Assembly (NCBI RefSeq): GCF_039543505.1
Contig: NZ_BAABJW010000001.1
Span: 620,001-684,000, forward strand
Reading direction: 5' to 3'
Source of the DNA: Litoribaculum gwangyangense
GTDB lineage: Bacteria > Bacteroidota > Bacteroidia > Flavobacteriales > Flavobacteriaceae
Length of the DNA: 64,000 nt
Shown in pieces: positions 56,001-64,000 of this stretch. The notes beneath the pieces are model-generated. The model saw nothing but the letters and a program-made list of their open reading frames with translations. It was not told the origin of the DNA and did no database searches. The translations under genes were made by a program, and so were the position numbers. Each line of letters opens with the position of its first letter. Position 1 is the stretch's first letter.

Positions 56001-56696
56001 ATGATAACAACATCGAACTTATCAAAAAAATACTCAGGAACGACTGTTTTAAATATAGAATCATTAGAAATTCCAAAAGGACAAAGTTTTGGTTTAGTAG
56101 GAAATAATGGTGCTGGAAAAACCACCTACTTTAGCTTGCTTTTAGATTTGATAGAGCCCACAACAGGCTACATAAAAAGTAATGACATCCAAGTTAATGA
56201 AAGTGAAGACTGGAAACCTTTTACAGCTGCTTTTATAGACGAAAGCTTTTTAATTGGGTACTTAACTGCCGAAGAATATTTTTATTTTATTGGTGAACTA
56301 CGTGGGCAAAACAAAGCGGATGTGGATAAGTTGGTATCGCAATTTGAGGACTTTTTTCATGGAGAAATCTTAGGACAGAAAAAATACCTACGTGATTTAA
56401 GTAAAGGAAACCAAAAAAAAGCTGGGATTGTAGCGGCTTTAATAGGCAATCCAGAAGTAATTATTTTGGATGAGCCATTCGCCAATTTAGACCCTACAAC
56501 ACAAATTCGGCTTAAAAGTATCATCAAAAATTTGGCAGAAACACAAGGTGTTACGGTTTTAATTTCCAGTCACGATTTATTGCATGTTACCGATGTCTGC
56601 GAACGCATTGTGGTTCTCGAAAAGGGCGAAGTGGTTAAAGATTTAAAAACCAGTGCAGCGACTTTGAAGGAATTGGAGGCGCATTTTGCCAATTAG
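56001..56696 (+). CDS. ABC transporter ATP-binding protein
   Basis: 231 residues with Walker A GNNGAGKTT (residues 34-42), the signature LSKGNQKK in place of LSGGQ, Walker B VIILDEPFANLD and the switch His in SSHD. Belongs to the CcmA/NatA-like export group. Only 12 bases follow the DUF5687 permease gene, so together they form the transporter. Confidence 0.95.
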   Translation: MITTSNLSKKYSGTTVLNIESLEIPKGQSFGLVGNNGAGKTTYFSLLLDLIEPTTGYIKSNDIQVNESEDWKPFTAAFIDESFLIGYLTAEEYFYFIGELRGQNKADVDKLVSQFEDFFHGEILGQKKYLRDLSKGNQKKAGIVAALIGNPEVIILDEPFANLDPTTQIRLKSIIKNLAETQGVTVLISSHDLLHVTDVCERIVVLEKGEVVKDLKTSAATLKELEAHFAN

Positions 56697-56811
56697 GATT
56701 TTAATATAAAGGCTATACATATTTTAGGTTAATTCAAAAAGATGCTTATTTTTACCGTTATATAATAATAACGTGAGTTTTTAGTTATTATTTAGACAAA
56801 AAATAACAGCA

Positions 56812-59373
56812 TTGAAATTAACATTTAAAGGCATATTACCTCTTTTATTATCCATTTTTTTGTTGGCTAGTTGCTCTCGAAAAAAAGATAAATTCATAAA
56901 TCGAAATTTTCATGCGGTCACTGCTGAATTTAATTCACTTTATAATGGTTTTGTAGCTTTAGATGAAGGTAAAAAAAATCTAAACGACGCTTATTTTGAT
57001 AATTATTGGGAGGTACTGCCCATTGAGCGCATGCAGGTTTTTGAGGACATTGTACTTCCTGGCCAATCAAAAAACGAGAAATTCACTAGAGCTGAAGAGA
57101 AAGCAACCAAAGCTATTCAAAAGCATAGCATGAACATTGGTGGGAAAGAAAAAAACCCACAAATAGATGAAGCATATTTGCTTTTAGGGAAGGCTAGATA
57201 TTTCGATCAACGTTTTATTCCTGCTTTGGAAGCGTTTAACTATATACTTTATAAATACCCAGCCAGTGATAAAATCAATCAAGCAAAAATATGGCGTGAA
57301 AAAGCTAATATTCGATTAGATAATAATGAATTGGCCATTAAAAACTTGAAGCGTTTACTTAAGCAAGAAAAACTAGAAAATCAAGATTTAGCCGATGCCA
57401 CCTCCATTTTGGCACAAGCATATTTAAACACAAAATCTATTGACAGCGCCATTATCCAACTTGAGATTGCATCAAACTTCACAAAAAATAATGATGAACG
57501 AGGTCGATATCGTTTTATTCAAGGCCAACTATATAACGAGTTGGGTTATAAAGACAGTGCCAACATCGCTTTTGATAAGGTCATTGAACTAAACAGAAAA
57601 ACCCCCAGAATTTATTTGATAACGGCTCACCTGGAGAAAATCAAGAATTTTGATTATGAAAACGGCAATAAATTAGAAGCCACAGAATTACTTACTGAAC
57701 TAGAGGAAAATAGGGAAAACAGACCTTTTTTGGATAAAATTTACCATCAATTCGGTAATTTTTATTTAAATAACAATTCCGATTCATTAGCGGTTGCCTA
57801 TTATAACAGATCATTGCGCACCAATTCAAGGGATAAAATATTGAAAGCCAAAAACTACGAAACTTTGGGCGATATGAACTTTGATGCATCATTCTATGCT
57901 GAAGCTGGCAAGTATTACGATAGCACCATGGCTAATTTTGATCTTAATTCCAAGCCATATAGAGTTATCAAGCGAAAGCGTGATAATTTGGAAGATGTTA
58001 TTTATTACGAAGCCATAGCCAAAACGAATGATAGTATTTTATCACTTGTAAACTTATCAGAGCCTGAACGTATAGCTTATTTTGAGGCTTTTGTTGAAAG
58101 CTTGAAGGCTAAAGCTGAAGAAGAAAAAGAAAAAGCGGAAATTGCCGATCGTAACAGTGGTTTAGCAACTGTAAACAACCCCATTAACAATCAAATACAA
58201 AGAGCAGGCGTGCCCAATCAACCCACTGTATTTTACTTTTACAATCCTACAACCGTGGCATATGGTAAAAATGAATTTATTAAGATTTGGGGTGATCGCC
58301 CTTTAGAAGACAACTGGCGATGGTCCAGTAAAAATATTGTGGGTGTCGTTGATAATGCAATTTCAACAGATAATTTAATTACTTCAGCTTCTGATGAAGA
58401 AAAGTTCGATCCGCAGTTTTATATTTCTAAAATTCCATCCGAAGAAAAAGAAATTGACAGCATTTATAAAGATCGAAATTATGCCTATTACCAGCTAGGA
58501 TTAATATATAAAGAGAAATTTAAGGAATACGAATTGGCAAAGGATAAACTCCAAAACCTATTAAAAAGCAATCCAGAGGAACGATTGATACTGCCTTCGA
58601 AATATAACCTTTTTAAGATTTATGAGTTGTTAGGAGAGAACGACGAGGCTACCATTGCAAAAAACGATATCATTTCAAGGTATCCAGAATCTAGATATGC
58701 CAACATTTTAGAAAATCCAGACTTGGTTTCGGAAAAAGATGAAAACAGTCCTGAAAGTCTCTATGAGGCCTTATATATTAAGTATGAAAACCAAGAATAT
58801 GCAGAGGTTATTTCAAAAAGTGAAGAGCACATCAACACCTTTGATGGAGAACCCATAGTGCCAAAATTCGAATTGTTAAAAGCTACTTCCTTAGGTCGAT
58901 TAAATGGCTATGAAGCATACGCTAAAGCCATTAATAATTTGGCTGTCACTTATGCTAATACACCAGAGGGAAAACAAGCGCAAAACATCGAGTCAAATAT
59001 TTTACCTAAATTAGCTAATAAAGATTTTGCCGAAGAAAATGATAGCATATCCAATAATTACAAAGTAGTTTTTAAATTTAACAATGCAGAACCTGAGAAG
59101 ATAAATGATTTTAAAAGTGCGTTAGATAAGGTTTTGGAAAACATGAGATATTATAAATTAACCGCATCAAAAGATGTTTACAATGCCACTACAACCTTTG
59201 TAATTGTACATGGTATAAAAACAGGGACGGTTGCCAAAACGTTTGATCAATTATTAACCAAAGAAGATAAGAAAAAAATAAAAGCCCCTTATTTTGTAGT
59301 AACTTCTACAAATTACCAAATCATTCAAATCCATAAAAATTTGGATGCCTATTTGAACTTAAATAATAATTAA
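56812..59373 (+). CDS. SprE/PorW-like TPR lipoprotein (gliding motility, type IX secretion)
   Basis: 853 residues beginning at a TTG: MKLTFKGILPLLLSIFLLASC, with a lipobox Cys at 21. Tetratricopeptide-like repeats occupy most of the protein, e.g. EAYLLLGKARYFDQRFIPALEAFNYILYKYPAS, then a central segment PTVFYFYNPTTVAYGKNEFIKIWGDRPLEDNWRWSS and a C-terminal ferritin-unrelated alpha-beta domain. Size, lipid anchor and TPR order resemble SprE of Flavobacterium johnsoniae and PorW of Porphyromonas, needed for SprB/adhesin secretion and gliding. Identity is from recall of architecture; the gene lies alone here. Confidence 0.8.
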   Translation: MKLTFKGILPLLLSIFLLASCSRKKDKFINRNFHAVTAEFNSLYNGFVALDEGKKNLNDAYFDNYWEVLPIERMQVFEDIVLPGQSKNEKFTRAEEKATKAIQKHSMNIGGKEKNPQIDEAYLLLGKARYFDQRFIPALEAFNYILYKYPASDKINQAKIWREKANIRLDNNELAIKNLKRLLKQEKLENQDLADATSILAQAYLNTKSIDSAIIQLEIASNFTKNNDERGRYRFIQGQLYNELGYKDSANIAFDKVIELNRKTPRIYLITAHLEKIKNFDYENGNKLEATELLTELEENRENRPFLDKIYHQFGNFYLNNNSDSLAVAYYNRSLRTNSRDKILKAKNYETLGDMNFDASFYAEAGKYYDSTMANFDLNSKPYRVIKRKRDNLEDVIYYEAIAKTNDSILSLVNLSEPERIAYFEAFVESLKAKAEEEKEKAEIADRNSGLATVNNPINNQIQRAGVPNQPTVFYFYNPTTVAYGKNEFIKIWGDRPLEDNWRWSSKNIVGVVDNAISTDNLITSASDEEKFDPQFYISKIPSEEKEIDSIYKDRNYAYYQLGLIYKEKFKEYELAKDKLQNLLKSNPEERLILPSKYNLFKIYELLGENDEATIAKNDIISRYPESRYANILENPDLVSEKDENSPESLYEALYIKYENQEYAEVISKSEEHINTFDGEPIVPKFELLKATSLGRLNGYEAYAKAINNLAVTYANTPEGKQAQNIESNILPKLANKDFAEENDSISNNYKVVFKFNNAEPEKINDFKSALDKVLENMRYYKLTASKDVYNATTTFVIVHGIKTGTVAKTFDQLLTKEDKKKIKAPYFVVTSTNYQIIQIHKNLDAYLNLNNN

Positions 59374-59385
59374 ACTTAACCGATT

Positions 59386-59805
59386 ATGTTCTCAGAAAAC
59401 AAAAAAGAAAAGCAAATGACAGATGGCACATCAAACCAAAACATTATAGCCCAAGGCACTAAATTAGTTGGCGATTTCAATAGTGAAGGCGATTTTAGAA
59501 TAGATGGCGTCATAGAAGGCAATGTTAAAACCACCGGAAAAATAGTTGTAGGTAAAGCAGGTTTCATAAAAGGCACTTTACAAGGAACCGATGCATATTT
59601 TGAGGGTAAATTTTCAGGTAAATTAGCTTTGTCAGGCACCTTAACTTTAAAAGCCTCTGCACATATTGAAGGCGAAGTGGTTGTCGGTAAATTAGCTGTA
59701 GAACCAGGAGCAACATTCAATGTAACCTGTGTTATGAAAGGAACTGTAAAAGAAATGAATAATGGCGGACAACAGCGAAAAACCGAAACCGAAAAAACAG
59801 CTTAA
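59386..59805 (+). CDS. Bactofilin
   Basis: 139 residues. A disordered N-terminal tail is followed by the right-handed beta-helix typical of bactofilins (TKLVGDFNSEGDFRIDGVIEGNVKTTGKIVVGKAGFIKGTLQ), a cytoskeletal scaffold that forms membrane-bound filaments without nucleotide. The 3' end overlaps the AtpZ-like gene by 44 bases, linking it to the ATP synthase operon. Confidence 0.92.
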   Translation: MFSENKKEKQMTDGTSNQNIIAQGTKLVGDFNSEGDFRIDGVIEGNVKTTGKIVVGKAGFIKGTLQGTDAYFEGKFSGKLALSGTLTLKASAHIEGEVVVGKLAVEPGATFNVTCVMKGTVKEMNNGGQQRKTETEKTA

Positions 59806-59995
59806 AAACGTTGCTATTCTCATGGGAATTGGACTTCAAATGGGTGTTACCATTTACCTGTTTGTACTTTTAGGAAAATGGTTAGATACAAATTACAACC
59901 ATGGTGAAAAACTTAACATTATAATCATGACGCTTCTTGGCGTGGCCATTTCACTTTATGCGGTTCTTAAACAAGTTAATAGAATCAAATATTAA
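59762..59995 (+). CDS. AtpZ/AtpI-like ATP synthase accessory protein
   Basis: 77 residues, two predicted helices (about 17-40 and 49-69) with the GLQMGVTIYLFVLLGKWLD segment seen in AtpZ/AtpI-like proteins. It starts inside the bactofilin gene and its stop overlaps the next start. Probably helps c-ring assembly or ion handling; role inferred from family and position. Confidence 0.83.
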   Translation: MADNSEKPKPKKQLKNVAILMGIGLQMGVTIYLFVLLGKWLDTNYNHGEKLNIIIMTLLGVAISLYAVLKQVNRIKY

Positions 59996-60381
59996 TGAAC
60001 AACCCTTTTTTTAGCTTCACTTTAAAAGCAATAGTTGTTTTAAGCCTTTCTTTTGGAATCCATTTATCCATATTAGGTCTTTTGGAGCTACCCTTGTTTG
60101 AAAACAGTATCGCATTATCCTACACTGTAAATTTAACTTTAATTATCCTGATTTTTGGAGTGCTTTACATGTTTAAAAAAAAGTATAGAAGTCAATTAGG
60201 GTTTTTGTTTTTAGCAGGAAGTTTATTGAAATTCGCTGTTTTTTTTATAGTTTTTCAACCAATCTACAAGCTTGATAATATTATTACTAAGATGGAATTT
60301 ACAGCTTTTTTCGTTCCTTATGCCATTGGTTTAATATTAGAATCTGTAAGCCTTAGTAAATGGCTTAATGAGTTGGATTAA
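59995..60381 (+). CDS. Small polytopic membrane protein, ATP synthase operon
   Basis: 128 residues with four hydrophobic helices (about 7-30, 40-60, 66-84, 96-115), the layout of AtpI-like subunit I proteins. I do not recognise a family motif. It overlaps the AtpZ-like gene by 1 base (TAATG) and precedes the atpB promoter, so an assembly or ion-supply role is plausible. Confidence 0.65.
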   Translation: MNNPFFSFTLKAIVVLSLSFGIHLSILGLLELPLFENSIALSYTVNLTLIILIFGVLYMFKKKYRSQLGFLFLAGSLLKFAVFFIVFQPIYKLDNIITKMEFTAFFVPYAIGLILESVSLSKWLNELD

Positions 60382-60434
60382 TTACTTTAAAAATTTATAG
60401 AATAGTCATAGTTAAAATAAAAAGCAAAATTGTT

Positions 60435-60463
60435 TTTGTTTTTGAGATAAAAACATACCTTTG
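60435..60463 (+). promoter_or_regulatory. Promoter of atpB operon (-33 TTTG and -7 TACCTTTG)
   Basis: TTTG at 60435-60438 and TACCTTTG at 60456-60463 are 17 bases apart, a full match to the Bacteroidota pattern TTTG-N17-23-TAnnTTTG. It is the best promoter in the window and gives atpB a leader of roughly 30 bases. Confidence 0.7.
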
Positions 60464-60497
60464 CAGCGATTTTTAAGCCACTATTATTTAAAGTGAT

Positions 60498-61592
60498 ATG
60501 CGAAGAAAAATATCTTTAAAACCAATTACACTTTTACTGTTTTTATTAACTTTTGTTTCTTTTGGACAAGATGACGCCGAACATGTTGGATATGAAGATA
60601 CGGATAGGGCTTCGGAGGTAAAAGAATATATTCAACACCACTTAAAAGATTCTTACGATTTTAATTTGTTTTCTTACACTACAGACTCTGGTGAGGAAAA
60701 GCATTTTGGTTTTCCGCTTCCAGTAATTTTATGGGACAACGGTTTGAAAGTGTTTTCATCATCTAAATTTCATCATGGCGAAGAAGTGGCTGAAGTTGAT
60801 GGAGGTTTCTACAAAGTTCATCATTCTAAAATATATAAAGTTGAAGGTACGAACGGAGAAATTATTGAAGATGAGCACCATCATGCTATCAATGAAAAAC
60901 CTTTAGATTTCTCAATCACTAAAAATGTTTTCTTGATATTTTTAGTATTTGGCATCATGTTTTTCATGTTCAGTAGAATGGCTAAAGCTTACAAAAACAA
61001 CAATGGTATGCCAAAGGGAACTGGTCGTTTCTTAGAACCCATTGTACTGTACGTACGGGATGAAATTGCCATACCAAACATTGGCGAAAAACATTATAAG
61101 CGATACATGAGTTATTTGCTGACGGTATTTTTCTTTGTGTGGATTGTAAACCTCTTTGGTTTAACACCTATAGGAATGAATTTAACAAACAACATTGCCG
61201 TAACGCTTTGTTTGGCATTGATAACTTATTTAATAACCACCTTTTCAGGAAACAAAAACTATTGGAAACATATTTTTTGGATGCCAGGTGTTCCTGTGCC
61301 TATGAAAATAATTTTAGCTCCAATTGAATTATTAGGCACCATCATTAAACCATTCGCATTAATGATTCGTTTATACGCAAACATAACTGCTGGACACGTG
61401 GTATTGATGAGTATTATTGGAATGATATTTTTATTTCAAAACTGGATAGGTAGTTCGCTATCATTATTGTTAGCATTTGTTTTGGCTATTTTAGAGTTGC
61501 TGGTCGCAGCCTTACAAGCATATATTTTTACCGTGCTTTCAGCATTATACTTTGGTATGGCCGTTGAAGAACATCATGATGAGGCACATTAA
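60498..61592 (+). CDS. atpB: F0F1 ATP synthase subunit a
   Basis: 364 residues, longer than the roughly 270 of Escherichia coli because of an N-terminal signal-like helix and an acidic/His-rich extramembrane region (about 20-145), a feature of Bacteroidota. The essential Arg of the proton half-channels is R291 in LMIRLYANITAGHV. The five core helices follow residue 150. With the c ring it forms the proton path. Confidence 0.95.
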   Translation: MRRKISLKPITLLLFLLTFVSFGQDDAEHVGYEDTDRASEVKEYIQHHLKDSYDFNLFSYTTDSGEEKHFGFPLPVILWDNGLKVFSSSKFHHGEEVAEVDGGFYKVHHSKIYKVEGTNGEIIEDEHHHAINEKPLDFSITKNVFLIFLVFGIMFFMFSRMAKAYKNNNGMPKGTGRFLEPIVLYVRDEIAIPNIGEKHYKRYMSYLLTVFFFVWIVNLFGLTPIGMNLTNNIAVTLCLALITYLITTFSGNKNYWKHIFWMPGVPVPMKIILAPIELLGTIIKPFALMIRLYANITAGHVVLMSIIGMIFLFQNWIGSSLSLLLAFVLAILELLVAALQAYIFTVLSALYFGMAVEEHHDEAH

Positions 61593-61625
61593 TAAATTGA
61601 ATGTTTAATTAATTATATATATTTT

Positions 61626-61820
61626 ATGGAAATTCCAGCTATCGTAGGTGCAGGTTTAGTAGTAATTGGAGCAGGTATTGGTATTGGTAGAATCGGTGGT
61701 TCTGCAATGGAGGCAATCGCTCGTCAACCTGAAGCTACAGGAAAAATTCAAACCGCTATGCTTATTGCAGCAGCGTTAATTGAAGGTATTGGTTTCGCCG
61801 CTTTATTTGCTGTGAACTAA
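61626..61820 (+). CDS. atpE: F0F1 ATP synthase subunit c
   Basis: 64-residue hairpin of two helices forming the rotating c ring. GxGxGxG packing is at 15-21, the RQPE loop at 33-36, and the ion-binding carboxylate is Glu53 in ALIEGIGF. Lack of a Ser/Thr after the Glu and of a Gln in helix 1 argues for proton rather than sodium coupling. A terminator-like hairpin follows. Confidence 0.96.
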   Translation: MEIPAIVGAGLVVIGAGIGIGRIGGSAMEAIARQPEATGKIQTAMLIAAALIEGIGFAALFAVN

Positions 61821-61832
61821 AACAAATTAAGA

Positions 61833-61867
61833 AACAGCTATAACGGTTGGTTATAGCTGTTCTTTTT
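61833..61867 (+). terminator. Hairpin with T tract between atpE and atpF (attenuator)
   Basis: A perfect 11-base stem (61833-61843 with 61851-61861, loop 61844-61850) is followed by CTTTTT. It can act as a partial terminator and raise the level of atpE relative to the following genes, since the c subunit is needed in many copies. Confidence 0.75.
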
Positions 61868-61902
61868 AAATTAAACATAAGTTTTTAGAAATATAAGTTA
61901 TT

Positions 61903-62403
61903 ATGGGAAAATTATTCGAAGACTTTTCATTAGGGCTGTTTTTTTGGCAAGCAGTTTTGTTTATAGCGTTAATTCTGTTATTAAAGAAATTTGCATGGAA
62001 ACCTATTTTAGATTCTGTAAATGACAGAGAAGAAGGGATTAAGAATGCATTGGATTCGGCCGAAAAAGCAAAATTGGAAATGCAAAACCTTCAGGCTGAT
62101 AATCAAAAGTTATTACAAGAGGCTAGAGCAGAACGCGAAGCGATGTTGAAAGATGCTCGTGATATGAAAAACAAGATGATTGAAGATGCTAAGGGAGAAG
62201 CCCAAGAGCAAGCCAATAAAATGATTCAACAAGCTCAAGCAGCTATAGAGAGCGAAAAGAAAGCAGCTATTGCTGAGTTAAAAACACAAGTAGCTAACTT
62301 ATCCATAGATATAGCTGAAAAAGTGGTTCGCGAAGAGCTATCAAATAAAGATAAACAGTTGAAACTAGTTGAAACGATGTTGGGTGAAAAATCATTAAAC
62401 TAA
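61903..62403 (+). CDS. atpF: F0F1 ATP synthase subunit b
   Basis: 166 residues: one N-terminal membrane helix (FFWQAVLFIALILLLKKFAW) and a long charged coiled coil, the peripheral stalk. Seven bases separate it from atpH. Typical length and layout. Confidence 0.96.
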   Translation: MGKLFEDFSLGLFFWQAVLFIALILLLKKFAWKPILDSVNDREEGIKNALDSAEKAKLEMQNLQADNQKLLQEARAEREAMLKDARDMKNKMIEDAKGEAQEQANKMIQQAQAAIESEKKAAIAELKTQVANLSIDIAEKVVREELSNKDKQLKLVETMLGEKSLN

Positions 62404-62409
62404 TTCGGT

Positions 62410-62940
62410 ATGTCAAGAGCAGCAATACGTTACGCAAAAGCCGTTTTAAGTTTAGCATCCGATGAAAAATCAGCCGATGTGATAAACAACGACATGCAAT
62501 TAATTGCCAATACAGTTGCAGAGAATAAAGATTTAAGCGAGATGCTTCAAAGTCCTGTGGTGCCTTCTTCAATAAAAAAATCTGTTTTATTGGAAGTGTT
62601 TAAAAAATCAAATAAAACAACTTTGAGTTTAATAGATATTTTAATCCACAACAACAGAATAAATATTTTAGGAGATGTTGCTTTAAAATACAATGAATTG
62701 TTCGACCAATCAAAAGGAATAGAGCACGCAACAGTTACAACAGCAGTAGCTTTAACATCAGCTTTAGAAAAGCAAGTGTTGGCTAAAGCTAAAGAAATTT
62801 CAGGTAAAGAAGTTGAATTAGAAAACATTATTGATGAAAGCATTTTAGGTGGTTTCATTTTACGAGTTGGCGATGTGCAATACAACGCTAGTGTTTCAAA
62901 TCAACTTAACAAATTAAAAAGAGAATTTACATTAAACTAA
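62410..62940 (+). CDS. atpH: F0F1 ATP synthase subunit delta
   Basis: 176 residues beginning MSRAAIRYAKAVLSLA, the OSCP/delta family start, and ending in GGFILRVGDVQYNASVSNQLNKLKREF, a conserved C-terminus. It connects the F1 head to the peripheral stalk. A 44-base spacer with an inverted-repeat-like element separates it from atpA. Confidence 0.96.
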   Translation: MSRAAIRYAKAVLSLASDEKSADVINNDMQLIANTVAENKDLSEMLQSPVVPSSIKKSVLLEVFKKSNKTTLSLIDILIHNNRINILGDVALKYNELFDQSKGIEHATVTTAVALTSALEKQVLAKAKEISGKEVELENIIDESILGGFILRVGDVQYNASVSNQLNKLKREFTLN

Positions 62941-62946
62941 GACTTG

Positions 62947-62966
62947 CCCTGAGCGCAGTCAAAGGG
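62947..62966. repeat. Possible short dispersed palindromic element between atpH and atpA
   Basis: CCCTGAGCGCAGTCAAAGGG has end inverted repeats CCCT/AGGG and a GA..TC core. It is GC-rich in an AT-rich surrounding and resembles the CCCTGAGC..GTCGAAGGG type short repeat that I recall from intergenic regions of many bacteria. Only one copy is seen in this window. Confidence 0.45.
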
Positions 62967-62984
62967 TCTAAATATTAAATAAAG

Positions 62985-64000
62985 ATGGCAGAAGTAAAAC
63001 CAGCTGAAATATCAGCAATCTTAAAAAAACAACTTTCAGGTTTTGAAGCAGGTGCTTCATTAGATGAAGTAGGAACCGTATTAACAGTAGGTGATGGTAT
63101 TGTACGTGCTTACGGATTGGCTAATGCGCAATATGGCGAGTTAGTTGAGTTTGATGGCGGATTGGAAGGTATTGTACTTAACCTTGAAGAAGATAACGTT
63201 GGTATTGTATTATTAGGAGCCTCGGTAGGAGTTAGAGAAGGTTCTACAGTAAAACGTACAGGACGTATCGCTTCTATTAATGTAGGTGAAGGTATTGTTG
63301 GTCGTGTGGTGGATACTTTAGGAAACCCTATAGATGGAAAAGGTCCAATTTCAGGCAAAACTTACGAAATGCCTCTAGAGCGTAAAGCACCAGGCGTTAT
63401 TTTCCGTGAGCCTGTAACTGAGCCATTACAAACAGGTATTAAATCCATCGATGCGATGATTCCAGTTGGTCGTGGACAACGTGAGTTGGTTATTGGTGAC
63501 CGCCAAACTGGTAAAACAACGGTTTGCATCGATACCATATTAAATCAAAAAGAATTTTACGATGCAGGTGAGCCTGTATATTGTATATATGTAGCAGTAG
63601 GCCAAAAAGCATCTACTGTAGCAAACATTGCAAAAACTTTGGAAGATAGAGGCGCTTTAGCTTATACAACTATTGTGGCAGCAAACGCATCCGATCCTGC
63701 ACCAATGCAAGTATACGCGCCTATGGCAGGTGCCGCCATTGGTGAGTATTTTAGAGATACGGGTCGTCCGGCTTTAATTATTTATGATGATTTATCTAAA
63801 CAAGCGGTTGCTTATCGTGAGGTATCGTTATTATTACGTCGTCCACCAGGACGTGAAGCATATCCTGGAGACGTTTTCTACCTTCACTCTCGTTTATTAG
63901 AGCGTTCAGCCAAAGTGATTAATGATGATGATATTGCTAAAGATATGAACGACCTTCCAGATTCGTTAAAGCCTATGGTGAAAGGTGGTGGTTCATTAAC
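62985..64000 (+). CDS. atpA: F0F1 ATP synthase subunit alpha, N-terminal part (cut by window edge)
   Basis: The first 338 residues are inside the window. The start is the ATG at 62985. Walker A GDRQTGKTT is at residues 171-179; the VAVGQKASTVANI, LIIYDDLSKQAVAYREVSLLLRRPPGREAYPGDVFYLHSRLLER blocks are those of alpha. It forms the non-catalytic nucleotide sites of F1. The frame is open at the right window edge. Confidence 0.97.
   Translation, partial: MAEVKPAEISAILKKQLSGFEAGASLDEVGTVLTVGDGIVRAYGLANAQYGELVEFDGGLEGIVLNLEEDNVGIVLLGASVGVREGSTVKRTGRIASINVGEGIVGRVVDTLGNPIDGKGPISGKTYEMPLERKAPGVIFREPVTEPLQTGIKSIDAMIPVGRGQRELVIGDRQTGKTTVCIDTILNQKEFYDAGEPVYCIYVAVGQKASTVANIAKTLEDRGALAYTTIVAANASDPAPMQVYAPMAGAAIGEYFRDTGRPALIIYDDLSKQAVAYREVSLLLRRPPGREAYPGDVFYLHSRLLERSAKVINDDDIAKDMNDLPDSLKPMVKGGGSL

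Noticed and set aside
61390..61405. CACGTG core in atpB
   Set aside because: The flanks do not form the GTTnC/GnAAC arms, and it is coding sequence.
1..64000. CRISPR arrays, insertion sequences, phage genes, tRNA or rRNA genes
   Set aside because: No regularly spaced repeats, transposase or integrase motifs, tRNA-like cloverleafs or rRNA segments were recognised on reading either strand.

Overview
The window looks like a chromosomal segment of a marine-type member of the Flavobacteriaceae (phylum Bacteroidota). The evidence is the low GC content, A-rich leaders with no clear Shine-Dalgarno sequences, several promoter -7 boxes of the Bacteroidota type (TAnnTTTG), and families typical of or restricted to the phylum: DUF4175, DUF4837, DUF6341, DUF6427, DUF5687, DUF6909-like and a SprE/PorW-type gliding/type IX secretion lipoprotein. 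I see no phage, insertion sequence, CRISPR array, tRNA or rRNA, and no gene-free stretch longer than about 300 bases. The genus cannot be fixed from the sequence alone. Left part (1-19.4 kb): mostly housekeeping genes. They are gltX (cut by the window edge), a very large coiled-coil membrane protein (DUF4175), ybeY, mnmG, a methyltransferase, an OmpH/Skp-like lipoprotein, an MFS transporter, holB, pgk, a LysM lytic transglycosylase, DUF4837, tatA, an M23 peptidase, a GH3-family protein and a DUF6909-like protein. Two near-identical 16-base palindromes of the ParB/parS type flank mnmG and suggest that this region belongs to the origin-proximal segregation domain. Middle part (19.4-48 kb): a large surface-polysaccharide locus. 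A Wzz-like protein is followed by the dTDP-L-rhamnose genes rfbBACD, a UDP-sugar dehydrogenase and 4-epimerase pair (UDP-HexNAcA type), an orphan lipoprotein, a flippase, three different polymerase/ligase-like membrane proteins, several glycosyltransferases and an asparagine-synthase-like amidotransferase. Then comes a WbpM/WbpV/WbpL-like set (dehydratase, reductase and initiating transferase) with a PLP aminotransferase, a UDP-xylose synthase and a second initiating sugar transferase of the WbaP/WcaJ type. On the opposite strand lie a GT4 transferase, wecB and a CapK-like adenylating protein. Together they can make nucleotide sugars, start a lipid-linked oligosaccharide, extend, flip and polymerise it. 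The gene set is rich enough for more than one glycan. Right part (48-64 kb): purD, DUF6341, DUF6427, upp, DUF4254, a GT9 transferase, a PaaE-like flavin/2Fe-2S reductase, DUF2059, an ABC exporter pair, a SprE/PorW-like lipoprotein, bactofilin, and the F-type ATP synthase operon (AtpZ-like protein, small membrane protein, atpB, atpE, atpF, atpH, atpA; the last is cut by the window edge). The best clues for a second look are the parS-like pair around mnmG, the nucleosidase-like C-terminus of the DUF6909-like protein, the two initiators and three polymerases of the glycan locus, and a hairpin terminator/attenuator between atpE and atpF.
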